64,000 bases of DNA from Euonymus europaeus (lineage: Eukaryota > Streptophyta > Magnoliopsida > Celastrales > Celastraceae): NCBI GenBank assembly GCA_963580455.1, contig OY756972.1:1751001-1815000 (forward strand), written 5' to 3'. The position numbers were made by a program, and so were the translations under genes. Below the pieces are notes generated by a model that was not told where the DNA came from, searched no databases, and saw only the letters and a list, made by a program, of their open reading frames with translations. This document shows positions 1 through 10,903 of the stretch, one piece after another (position 1 is the first letter of the stretch; each line of letters starts with the position of its first letter).

Positions 1-14
1 TCTGATTTTGATTT
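1..14 (+). repeat. Truncated monomer at the left window edge
   Basis: These 14 bases are the tail of a monomer cut by the window edge. The spelling tctgattttgattt matches the tail of the catttctg-type monomers seen at about 687 and 1,898. The array therefore continues to the left. Confidence 0.95.
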
Positions 15-187
15 CAGAACTCGTGGCTAGTTGGTCTCGTTTCACCTAGTTAGCCGCGAAATGTGGTTTCTTTACGTAAACGGTTTTATGAATATCCGTT
101 GACTCCGAGTTCTGAATTCGGTGAATTTTAGCTTGATTTCACACTACTTTTCAAGCTCTACGATTATGGAGTTTCGGATTTCGATTT
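15..187 (+). repeat. Reference monomer (173 bp) with internal motifs
   Basis: This first complete unit defines the numbering. In order the monomer carries cagaactcg (1-9), ggctag (11-16), a T/A-variable site at about 18, tctcgtttcacc (21-32), tagccgcgaaatg (37-49), the palindrome tttacgtaaa (57-66), aacgg (65-69) with ccgtt (82-86) as a 5-bp inverted pair, cgagttctgaattc (92-105), the GAATTC EcoRI site (100-105), tttttagcttgatttcac (111-128) and GAGCTC SacI site (139-144, caagctc in this unit). A variable stretch lies at about 146-160 and cggattttgattt at 161-173. The consensus is about 42% G+C with 12 CpG. Stops occur in all three forward frames (tag at 14, 33 and 37), and cta/tca/tta triplets close the reverse frames. 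A protein product is therefore excluded. Confidence 0.95.
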
Positions 188-679
188 CAGAACTCGTGGC
201 TAGTTGGTCTCGTTTCACCTAGTTAGCCGCGAAATGTGGTTTCTTTACGTAAACGGTTTTATGAATATCCGTTGACTCCGAGTTCTGAATTCGGTGATTT
301 TTAGCTTGATTTCACACTACTTTTCGAGCTCTACAATCTTAGGTTTTCGGATTTCGATTTCAGAACTCGTGGCTAGTAGGTCTCGTTTCACCTAGTTAGC
401 CGCGAAATGTGGTTTCTTTACGTAAACGGTTTTATGAATATCCGTTGACTCCGAGTTCTGAATTCGGTGATTTTTAGCTTGATTTCACACTACTTTTCGA
501 GCTCTACAATCCTGGATTTTCGGATTTCGATTTCAGAACTCGTGGCTAGTAGTGCTAGTTTCACCTAGTTAGCCGCGAAATGTGGTTTCTTTACGTAAAC
601 GGTTTTACGAATATCCGTTGACTCCGAGTTCTGAATTCGGTGATTTTTAGCTTGATTTCACACTACTTTTAGAACTCTA

Positions 680-2281
680 CGATCCTGGCATTTCTGATTT
701 TGATTTCAGAACTCGTGGCTAGTTGGTCTCGTTTCACCTAGTTAGCCGCGAAATGTGGTTTCTTTACGTAAACGGTTTTACGAATATCCGTTGACTCCGA
801 GTTCTGAATTCGGTGATTTTTAGCTTGATTTCACACTACTTTTCAAGCTCTACGATTATGGAGTTTCGGATTTTGATTTCAGAACTCGTGGCTAGTTGGT
901 CTCGTTTCACCTAGTTAGCCGCGAAATGTGATTTCTTTACGTAAACGGTTTTATGAATATCGGTTGACTCCGAGTTCTGAATTCGGTGATTTTTAGCTTG
1001 ATTTCACACTACTTTTCGAGCTCTACAATCCTGGATTTTTGGATTTCGATTTCAGAACTCGTGGCTAGTAGGTCTCGTTTCACCTAGTTAGCCGTGAAAT
1101 GTGGTTTCTTTACGTAAACGGTTTTATGAATATCCGTTGACTCCGAGTTCTGAATTCGGTGATTTTTAGCTTTATTTCACACTACTTTTCGAGCTCTACG
1201 ATCCTGGCGTTTCGGATTTTGAGTTCAGAACTCGTGGCTAGTTGGTCTCGTTTCACCTAGTTAGCCGCGAAATGTGGTTTCTTTACGTAAACGGTTTTAT
1301 GAATATCCGTTGACTCCGAGTTCTGAATTCTCTAATTTTTAGCTTGATTTCACACTACTTTTCAAGCTCTACGATTATGGAGTTTCGGATTTTTATTTCA
1401 GAACTCGTGGCTAGTTGGTCTCGTTTCACCTAGTTAGCCGCGAAATGTTGTTTCTTTACGTAAACGGTTTTATGAATATCGGTTGACTCCGAGTTCTGAA
1501 TTCGGTGATTTTTAGCTTGATTTCACACTACTTTTCGAGCTCTACAATCTTAGGTTTTCGGATTTCTATTTCAGAACTCGTGGCTAGTAGGTCTTGTTTC
1601 ACCTAGTTAGCCGCAAAATGTGGTTTCTTTACGTAAACGGTTTTATGAATATCCGTTGACTCCGAGTTCTGAATTCGGTGATTTTTAGCTTGATTTCACA
1701 CTACTTTTCGAGCTCTACAATCCTGGATTTTCGGATTTCGATTTTAGAACTCGTGGCTAGTAGGGCTCGTTTCACCTAGTTAGCCGCGAAATGTGGTTTC
1801 TTTACGTAAACGGTTTTATGAATATCCGTTGACTCCGAGTTCTGAATTCGGTGATTTTTAGCTTGATTTCACACTACTTTTCGAGCTCTACGATCCTGGC
1901 ATTTCTGATTTTGATTTCAGAACTCGTGGCTAGTTGGTCTCGTTTCACCTAGTTAGCCGCGAAATGTGGTTTCTTTACGTAAACGGTTTTACGAATATCC
2001 GTTGACTCCGAGTTCTGAATTCGGTGATTTTTAGCTTGATTTCACACTACTTTTCAAGCTCTACGATTATGGAGTTTCGGATTTTGATTTCAGAACTCGT
2101 GGCTAGTTGGTCTCGTTTCACCTAGTTAGCCGCGAAATGTGATTTCTTTACGTAAACGGTTTTATGAATATCGGTTGACTCCGAGTTCTGAATTCGGTGA
2201 TTTTTAGCTTGATTTCACACTACTTTTCGAGCTCTACAATCCTGGATTTTTGGATTTCGATTTCAGAACTCGTGGCTAGTT
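680..2281. repeat. 7-monomer (1,211-bp) offset repeat
   Basis: About 390 bp at 680-1,070 recurs at 1,891-2,281. Both carry catttctg, ttttacgaat, attatggagtttcgg, gtgatttc, cggttgac and ctggatttttgg in the same order. The gatcctggca marker lies at 681 and at 1,892, exactly 7 x 173 bp apart. Agreement stops on both sides: ttttagaac against ttttcgagc on the left, agtagg against agttgg on the right. It is a short relic of a whole-monomer exchange. Confidence 0.75.
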
Positions 2282-4138
2282 GGTCTCGTTTCACCTAGTT
2301 AGCCGCGAAATGTGGTTTCTTTACGTAAACGGTTTTATGAATATCCGTTGACTCCGAGTTCTGAATTCGGTGATTTTTAGCTTGATTTCACACTACTTTT
2401 CGAGCTCTACAATCTTAGGTTTTCGGATTTCGATTTCAGAACTCGTGGCTAGTAGGTCTCGTTTCACCTAGTTAGCCGCGAAATGTGGTTTCTTTACGTA
2501 AACGGTTTTATGAATATCCGTTGACTCCGAGTTCTGAATTCGGTGATTTTTAGCTTGATTTCACACTACTTTTCGAGTTCTACAATCCTAGATTTTCGGA
2601 TTTCGATTTCAGAACTCGTGGCTAGTAGGGCTCGTTTCACCTAGTTAGCCGCGAAATGTGGTTTCTTTACGTAAACGGTTTTATGAATATCCGTTGACTC
2701 CGAGTTCTGAATTCGGTGATTTTTAGCTTGATTTCACACTACTTTTCGAGCTCTACAATCCTGGGTTTTTGGATTTCGATTTCAAAACTCGTGGCTAGTA
2801 GGTCTCGTTTCACCTAGTTAGCCGCGAAATGTGGTTTCTTTACGTAAACGGTTTTATGAATATCCGTTGACTCCGAGTTCTGAATTCGGTGATTTTTAGC
2901 TTTATTTCACACTACTTTTCGAGCTCTACGATTCTGGCGTTTCGGATTTTGATTTCAGAACTCGTGGCTAGTTGGTCTCGTTTCATCTAGTTAGCCGCGA
3001 AATGTGATTTCTTTACGTAAACGGTTTTATGAATATCGGTTGACTCCGAGTTCTGAATTCGGTGATTTTTAGCTTGATTTCACACTACTTTTCGAGCTCT
3101 ACGATTATGGAGTTTCGGATTTCGATTTCAGAACTCGTGGCTAGTTGGTCTCGTTTCACCTAGTTAGCCGCGAAATGTGGTTTCTTTACGTAAACGGTTT
3201 TATGAATATCCGTTGACTCCGAGTTCTGAATTCGGTAATTTTTAGCTTGATTTCACACTACTTTTCAAGCTCTACGATTATGGAGTTTCGGATTTTTATT
3301 TCAGAACTCGTGGCTAGTTGGTCTCGTTTCACCTAGTTAGCCGCGAAATGTTGTTTCTTTACGTAAACGGTTTTATGAATATCGGTTGACTCCGAGTTCT
3401 GAATTCGGTGATTTTTAGCTTGATTTCACACTACTTTTCGAGCTCTACAATCTTAGGTTTTCGGATTTCGATTTCAGAACTCGTGGCTAGTAGGTCTTGT
3501 TTCACCTAGTTAGCCGCAAAATGTGGTTTCTTTACGTAAACGGTTTTATGAATATCCGTTGACTCCGAGTTCTGAATTCGGTGATTTTTAGCTTGATTTC
3601 ACACTACTTTTCGAGCTCTACAATCCTGGATTTTCGGATTTCGATTTCAGAACTCGTGGCTAGTAGGGCTCGTTTCACCTAGTTAGCCGCGAAATGTGGT
3701 TTCTTTACGTAAACGGTTTTATGAATATCCGTTGACTCCGAGTTCTGAATTCGGTGATTTTTAGCTTGATTTCACACTACTTTTCGAGCTCTACGATCCT
3801 GGCATTTCTGATTTTGATTTCAGAACTCGTGGCTAGTTGGTCTCGTTTCACCTAGTTAGCCGCGAAATGTGGTTTCTTTACGTAAACGGTTTTACGAATA
3901 TCCGTTGACTCCGAGTTCTGAATTCGGTGATTTTTATCTTGATTTCACACTACTTTTCAAGCTCTACGATTATGGAGTTTCGGATTTTGATTTCAGAACT
4001 CGTGGCTAGTTGGTCTCGTTTCACCTAGTTAGCCGCGAAATGTGATTTCTTTACGTAAACGGTTTTATGAATATCGGTTGACTCCGAGTTCTGAATTCCG
4101 TGATTTTTAGCTTGATTTCACACTACTTTTCGAGCTCT
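1230..4138. repeat. 11-monomer (1,903-bp) offset repeat
   Basis: About 1.0 kb at 1,230-2,235 recurs at 3,133-4,138. Shared rare spellings include gatttttatttcag (1,389 and 3,292), cgaaatgttg, gtcttgtttc with ccgcaaaatg, tagggctcg, then catttctg and attatggag. The marker offset is 1,903 bp, exactly 11 x 173. Several differences exist (gaattctctaa against gaattcggtaa; gatttctattt against gatttcgattt), so it looks older than the neighbouring 4,147-bp duplication, whose left copy overlaps its right arm. Confidence 0.8.
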
Positions 4139-4680
4139 ACAATCCTGGGTTTTCGGATTTCGATTTCAGAACTCGTGGCTAGTAGGTCTCGTTTCACCTT
4201 TTTAGCCGTGAAATGTGGTTTCTTTACGTAAACGGTTTTATGAATATCCGTTGACTCCGAGTTCTGAATTCGGTGATTTTTAGCTTGATTTCACACTACT
4301 TTTCGAGCTCTACAATCTTAGGTTTTCGGATTTCAATTTCAGAACTCGTGGCTAGTAGGTCTCGTTTCACCTAGTTAGCCGCGAAATGCGGTTTCTTTAC
4401 GTAAACGGTTTTATGAATATCCGTTGACTCCGAGTTCTGAATTCGGTGATTTTTAGCTTGATTTCACACTACTTTTCGAGTTCTACAATCCTAGATTTTC
4501 GGATTTCGATTTCAGAACTCGTGGCTAGTAGGGCTCGTTTCACCTAGTTAGCCGCGAAATGTGGTTTCTTTACGTAAACGGTTTTATGAATATCCGTTGA
4601 CTCCGAGTTCTGAATTCGGTGATTTTTAGCTTGATTTCACACTACTTTTCGAACTCTACGATCCTGGCATTTCTGATTTT

Positions 4681-5719
4681 GATTTCAGAACTCGTGGCTA
4701 GTTGGTCTCGTTTCACCTAGTTAGCCGCGAAATGTGGTTTCTTTACGTAAACGGTTTTACGAATATCCGTTGACTCCGAGTTCTGAATTCGGTGATTTTT
4801 AGCTTGATTTCACACTACTTTTCAAGCTCTACGATTATGGAGTTTCGGATTTTGATTTCAGAACTCGTGGCTAGTTGGTCTCGTTTCACCTAGTTAGCCG
4901 CGAAATGTGATTTCTTTACGTAAACGGTTTTATGAATATCGGTTGACTCCGAGTTCTGAATTCGGTGATTTTTAGCTTGATTTCACACTACTTTTCGAGC
5001 TCTACAATCCTGGGTTTTTGGATTTCGATTTCAGAACTCGTGGCTAGTAGGTCTCGTTTCACCTAGTTAGCTGCGAAATGTGGTTTCTTTACGTAAACGG
5101 TTTTATGAATATCCGTTGACTCCGAGTTCTGAATTCGGTGATTTTTAGCTTTATTTCACACTACTTTTCGAGCTCTACGATTCTGGCGTTTCGGATTTTG
5201 ATTTCAGAACTCGTGGCTAGTTGGTCTCGTTTCACCTAGTTAGCCGCGAAATGTGGTTTCTTTACGTAAACGGTTTTACGAATATCCGTTGACTCCGAGT
5301 TCTGAATTCGGTGATTTTTAGCTTGATTTCACACTACTTTTCAAGCTCTACGATTATGGAGTTTCGGATTTTGATTTCAGAACTCGTGGCTAGTTGGTCT
5401 CGTTTCACCTAGTTAGCCGCGAAATGTGATTTCTTTACGTAAACGGTTTTATGAATATCGGTTGACTCCGAGTTCTGAATTCGGTGATTTTTAGCTTGAT
5501 TTCACACTACTTTTCGAGCTCTACAATCCTGGGTTTTTGGATTTCGATTTCAGAACTCGTGGCTAGTAGGTCTCGTTTCACCTAGTTAGCTGCGAAATGT
5601 GGTTTCTTTACGTAAACGGTTTTATGAATATCCGTTGACTCCGAGTTCTGAATTCGGTGATTTTTAGCTTTATTTCACACTACTTTTCGAGCTCTACGAT
5701 TCTGGCGTTTCGGATTTTG
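4681..5719. repeat. 3-monomer (519-bp) tandem duplication, left copy of the 24-mer
   Basis: Three monomers repeat almost exactly at 519 bp. They carry ttttacgaat with attatggag, then cggttgac with ctgggtttttgg, then gttagctgcg with tagctttatttc and gattctggcg. The marker ctgcgaaatg lies at 5,071 and 5,590. The same trimer pair is present in the right copy of the 24-mer, so it formed before the 4,147-bp duplication. Confidence 0.85.
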
Positions 5720-6588
5720 ATTTCAGAACTCGTGGCTAGTTGGTCTCGTTTCACCTAGTTAGCCGCGAAATGTGGTTTCTTTACGTAAACGGTTTTATGA
5801 ATATCCGTTGACTCCGAGTTCTGAATTCGGTAATTTTTAGCTTGATTTCACACTACTTTTCAAGCTCTACGATTATGGAGTTTCGGATTTTGATTTCAGA
5901 ACTCGTGGCTAGTTGGTCTCGTTTCACCTAGTTAGCCGCGAAATGTCGTTTCTTTACGTAAACGGTTTTATGAATATCGGTTGACTCCGAGTTCTGAATT
6001 CGGTGATTTTTAGCTTGATTTCACACTACTTTTCGAGCTCTACAATCTTAGGTTTTCGGATTTCGATTTCAGAACTGGTGGCTAGTAGGTCTCGTTTCAC
6101 CTAGTTAGCCGCGAAATGTGGTTTCTTTACGTAAACGGTTTTATGAATATCCGTTGACTCCGAGTTCTGAATTCGGTGATTTTTAGCTTGATTTCACACT
6201 ACTTTTCGAGCTCTACAATCCTGGATTTTCGGATTTCGATTTCAGAACTCGTGGATAGTAGGGATCGTTTCACCTAGTTAGCCGCGAAATGTGGTTTCTT
6301 TACGTAAACGGTTTTATGAATATCCGTTGACTCCGAGTTCTGAATTTGGTGATTTTTAGCTTGATTTCACACTATTTTTCGAGCTCTACGATCCTGCCAT
6401 TTCTGATTTTGATTTCAGAACTCGTGGCTAGTTGGTCTCGTTTCACCTAGTTAGCCGCGAAATGTGGTTTCTTTACGTAAACGGTTTTACGAATATCCGT
6501 TGACTCCGAGTTCTGAATTCGGTGATTTTTAGCTTGATTTCACACTACTTTTCAAGCTCTACGATTATGGATTTTCCGATTTTGATTT

Positions 6589-6756
6589 CAGAACTCGTGG
6601 CTAGTTGGTCTCGTTTCACCTAGTTAGCCGCGAAATGTGATTTGTTTACGTAAACGGTTTTATGAATATCGGTTGACTCCGAGTTCTGAATTCGGTGATT
6701 TTTAGCTTGATTTCACTTTTCGAGCTCTACAATCCTGGGTTTTCGGATTTCGATTT
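6589..6756 (+). repeat. 168-bp monomer with a 5-bp deletion
   Basis: This unit reads tttcacttttcgag where the norm is tttcacactacttttcgag, a loss of five bases between short cac/ctttt repeats, consistent with replication slippage. It also carries gtgatttgtttacg. It explains why the 24-monomer duplication has a 4,147-bp rather than a 4,152-bp offset. Confidence 0.95.
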
Positions 6757-8827
6757 CAGAACTCGTGGCTAGTAGATCTCGTTTCACCTATTTAGGCGTG
6801 AAATGTGGTTTCTTTACGTAAACGGTTTTATGAATATCCGTTGACTCCGAGTTCTGAATTCGGTGATTTTTCTCTTGATTTCACACTACTTTTCGAGCTC
6901 TACAATCCTGGGTTTTCGGATTTCGATTTCAGAACTCGTGGCTAGTAGGTCTCATTTCACCTAGTTAGCCGCGAAATGTGGTTTCTTTACGTAAACGGTT
7001 TTATGAATATCCGTTGACTACGAGTTCTGAATTCGATGATTTTTAGCTTGATTTCACACTACTTTTCGAGCTCTACAATCCTGGATTTTCGGATTTCGAT
7101 TTCAGAACTCGTGGCTAGTAGGGCTCGTTTCACCTAGTTAGCCGCGAAATGTGGTTTCTTTACGTAAACGGTTTTATGAATATCCGTTGACTCCGAGTTC
7201 TGAATTCGGTGATTTTTAGCTTGATTTCACACTACTTTTAGAACTCTACGATCCTGGCATTTCTGATTTTGATTTCAGAACTCGTGGCTAGTTGGTCTCG
7301 TTTCACCTAGTTAGCCGCGAAATGTGGTTTCTTTACGTAAACGGTTTTACGAATATCCGTTGACTCCGAGTTCTGAATTCGGTGATTTTTAGCTTGATTT
7401 CACACTACTTTTCGAGCTCTACAATCCTGGATTTTCGGATTTCGATTTCAGAACTCGTGGCTAGTAGGTCTCGTTTCACCTAGTTAGCCGCGAAATGTGG
7501 TTTCTTTACGTAAACGGTTTTATGAATATCCGTTGACTCCGAGTTCTGAATTCGGTGATTTTTAGCTTGATTTCACACTACTTTTAGAACTCTACGATCC
7601 TGGCATTTCTGATTTTGATTTCAGAACTCGTGGCTAGTTGGTCTCGTTTCACCTAGTTAGCCGCGAAATGTGGTTTCTTTACGTAAACGGTTTTATGAAT
7701 ATCCGTTGACTCCGAGTTCTGAATTCGGTGATTTTTAGCTTGATTTCACACTACTTTTCGAGCTCTACAATCCTGGATTTTCGGATTTCGATTTCAGAAC
7801 TCGTGGCTAGTAGGGCTCGTTTCACCTAGTTAGCCGCGAAATGTGGTTTCTTTACGTAAACGGTTTTATGAATATCCGTTGACTCCGAGTTCTGAATTCG
7901 GTGATTTTTAGCTTGATTTCACACTACTTTTCGAGCTCTACGATCCTGGCATTTCTGATTTTGATTTCAGAACTCGTGGCTAGTTGGTCTCGTTTCACCT
8001 AGTTAGCCGCGAAATGTGGTTTCTTTACGTAAACGGTTTTACGAATATCCGTTGACTCCGAGTTCTGAATTCGGTGATTTTTATCTTGATTTCACACTAC
8101 TTTTCAAGCTCTACGATTATGGAGTTTCGGATTTTGATTTCAGAACTCGTGGCTAGTTGGTCTCGTTTCACCTAGTTAGCCGCGAAATGTGATTTCTTTA
8201 CGTAAACGGTTTTATGAATATCGGTTGACTCCGAGTTCTGAATTCCGTGATTTTTAGCTTGATTTCACACTACTTTTCGAGCTCTACAATCCTGGGTTTT
8301 CGGATTTCGATTTCAGAACTCGTGGCTAGTAGGTCTCGTTTCACCTTTTTAGCCGTGAAATGTGGTTTCTTTACGTAAACGGTTTTATGAATATCCGTTG
8401 ACTCCGAGTTCTGAATTCGGTGATTTTTAGCTTGATTTCACACTACTTTTCGAGCTCTACAATCTTAGGTTTTCGGATTTCGATTTCAGAACTCGTGGCT
8501 AGTAGGTCTCGTTTCACCTAGTTAGCCGCGAAATGCGGTTTCTTTACGTAAACGGTTTTATGAATATCCGTTGACTCCGAGTTCTGAATTCGGTGATTTT
8601 TAGCTTGATTTCACACTACTTTTCGAGTTCTACAATCCTAGATTTTCGGATTTCGATTTCAGAACTCGTGGCTAGTAGGGCTCGTTTCACCTAGTTAGCC
8701 GCGAAATGTGGTTTCTTTACGTAAACGGTTTTATGAATATCCGTTGACTCCGAGTTCTGAATTCGGTGATTTTTAGCTTGATTTCACACTACTTTTCGAA
8801 CTCTACGATCCTGGCATTTCTGATTTT

Positions 8828-9866
8828 GATTTCAGAACTCGTGGCTAGTTGGTCTCGTTTCACCTATTTAGCCGCGAAATGTGGTTTCTTTACGTAAACG
8901 GTTTTACGAATATCCGTTGACTCCGAGTTCTGAATTCGGTGATTTTTAGCTTGATTTCACACTACTTTTCAAGCTCTACGATTATGGAGTTTCGGATTTT
9001 GATTTCAGAACTCGTGGCTAGTTGGTCTCGTTTCACCTAGTTAGCCGCGAAATGTGATTTCTTTACGTAAACGGTTTTATGAATATCGGTTGACTCCGAG
9101 TTCTGAATTCGGTGATTTTTAGCTTGATTTCACACTACTTTTCGAGCTCTACAATCCTGGGTTTTTGGATTTCGATTTCAGAACTCGTGGCTAGTAGGTC
9201 TCGTTTCACCTAGTTAGCTGCGAAATGTGGTTTCTTTACGTAAACGGTTTTATGAATATCCGTTGACTCCGAGTTCTGAATTCGGTGATTTTTAGCTTTA
9301 TTTCACACTACTTTTCGAGCTCTACGATTCTGGCGTTTCGGATTTTGATTTCAGAACTCGTGGCTAGTTGGTCTCGTTTCACCTAGTTAGCCGCGAAATG
9401 TGGTTTCTTTACGTAAACGGTTTTACGAATATCCGTTGACTCCGAGTTCTGAATTCGGTGATTTTTAGCTTGATTTCACACTACTTTTCAAGCTCTACGA
9501 TTATGGAGTTTCGGATTTTGATTTCAGAACTCGTGGCTAGTTGGTCTCGTTTCACCTAGTTAGCCGCGAAATGTGATTTCTTTACGTAAACGGTTTTATG
9601 AATATCGGTTGACTCCGAGTTCTGAATTCGGTGATTTTTAGCTTGATTTCACACTACTTTTCGAGCTCTACAATCCTGGGTTTTTGGATTTCGATTTCAG
9701 AACTCGTGGCTAGTAGGTCTCGTTTCACCTAGTTAGCTGCGAAATGTGGTTTCTTTACGTAAACGGTTTTATGAATATCCGTTGACTCCGAGTTCTGAAT
9801 TCGGTGATTTTTAGCTTTATTTCACACTACTTTTCGAGCTCTACGATTCTGGCGTTTCGGATTTTG
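8828..9866. repeat. 3-monomer (519-bp) tandem duplication, right copy of the 24-mer
   Basis: This is the counterpart of the trimer pair at about 4,681-5,719, shifted by 4,147 bp. The ctgcgaaatg marker lies at 9,218 and 9,737. Its presence in both 24-mer copies fixes the order of events: trimer duplication first, 4,147-bp duplication second. Confidence 0.85.
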
Positions 9867-10735
9867 ATTTCAGAACTCGTGGCTAGTTGGTCTCGTTTCA
9901 CCTAGTTAGCCGCGAAATGTGGTTTCTTTACGTAAACGGTTTTATGAATATCCGTTGACTCCGAGTTCTGAATTCGGTAATTTTTAGCTTGATTTCACAC
10001 TACTTTTCAAGCTCTACGATTATGGAGTTTCGGATTTTGATTTCAGAACTCGTGGCTAGTTGGTCTCGTTTCACCTAGTTAGCCGCGAAATGTCGTTTCT
10101 TTACGTAAACGGTTTTATGAATATCGGTTGACTCCGAGTTCTGAATTCGGTGATTTTTAGCTTGATTTCACACTACTTTTCGAGCTCTACAATCTTAGGT
10201 TTTCGGATTTCGATTTCAGAACTGGTGGCTAGTAGGTCTCGTTTCACCTAGTTAGCCGCGAAATGTGGTTTCTTTACGTAAACGGTTTTATGAATATCCG
10301 TTGACTCCGAGTTCTGAATTCGGTGATTTTTAGCTTGATTTCACACTACTTTTCGAGCTCTACAATCCTGGATTTTCGGATTTCGATTTCAGAACTCGTG
10401 GATAGTAGGGATCGTTTCACCTAGTTAGCCGCGAAATGTGGTTTCTTTACGTAAACGGTTTTATGAATATCCGTTGACTCCGAGTTCTGAATTTGGTGAT
10501 TTTTAGCTTGATTTCACACTATTTTTCGAGCTCTACGATCCTGCCATTTCTGATTTTGATTTCAGAACTCGTGGCTAGTTGGTCTCGTTTCACCTAGTTA
10601 GCCGCGAAATGTGGTTTCTTTACGTAAACGGTTTTACGAATATCCGTTGACTCCGAGTTCTGAATTCGGTGATTTTTAGCTTGATTTCACACTACTTTTC
10701 AAGCTCTACGATTATGGATTTTCGGATTTTGATTT

Positions 10736-10903
10736 CAGAACTCGTGGCTAGTTGGTCTCGTTTCACCTAGTTAGCCGCGAAATGTGATTTGTTTACGTAA
10801 ACGGTTTTATGAATATCGGTTGACTCCGAGTTCTGAATTCGGTGATTTTTAGCTTGATTTCACTTTTCGAGCTCTACAATCCTGGGTTTTCGGATTTCGA
10901 TTT
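10736..10903 (+). repeat. 168-bp monomer, copy of the 5-bp-deleted unit
   Basis: It lies exactly 4,147 bp after the unit at 6,589 and has the same deletion and the same gtgatttgtttacg variant. One deletion event was copied by the large duplication. Confidence 0.95.

Larger units (their letters stand above)
3600..7735. repeat. 24-monomer (4,147-bp) duplication, left copy
   Basis: This is the left copy of the largest near-exact duplication in the window. Position x matches x + 4,147 from about 3,520-3,620 to 7,735. The offset is 24 x 173 = 4,152 minus a 5-bp deletion that both copies carry. Markers include tttttatctt (a at 3,936 and 8,083), cacctttttagccgtg, gttagctgcg (c at 5,071 and 9,218) and gtgatttgtttacg (6,641 and 10,788). 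Spot reading found only three substitutions: 4,335 a/g, 4,720 g/t and 6,577 c/g against the partner. I did not align every base. Confidence 0.9.

Noticed and set aside
15..187. CENP-B box
   Set aside because: I looked for the nTTCGnnnnAnnCGGGn pattern at the ttcg positions on the forward strand and in part of the reverse strand. None has the required A and CGGG spacing.
6589..6756. Insertion or deletion breakpoint of a mobile element at the 5-bp deletion
   Set aside because: The loss is 5 bp between short direct repeats with no extra sequence and no target-site duplication, so slippage is enough.
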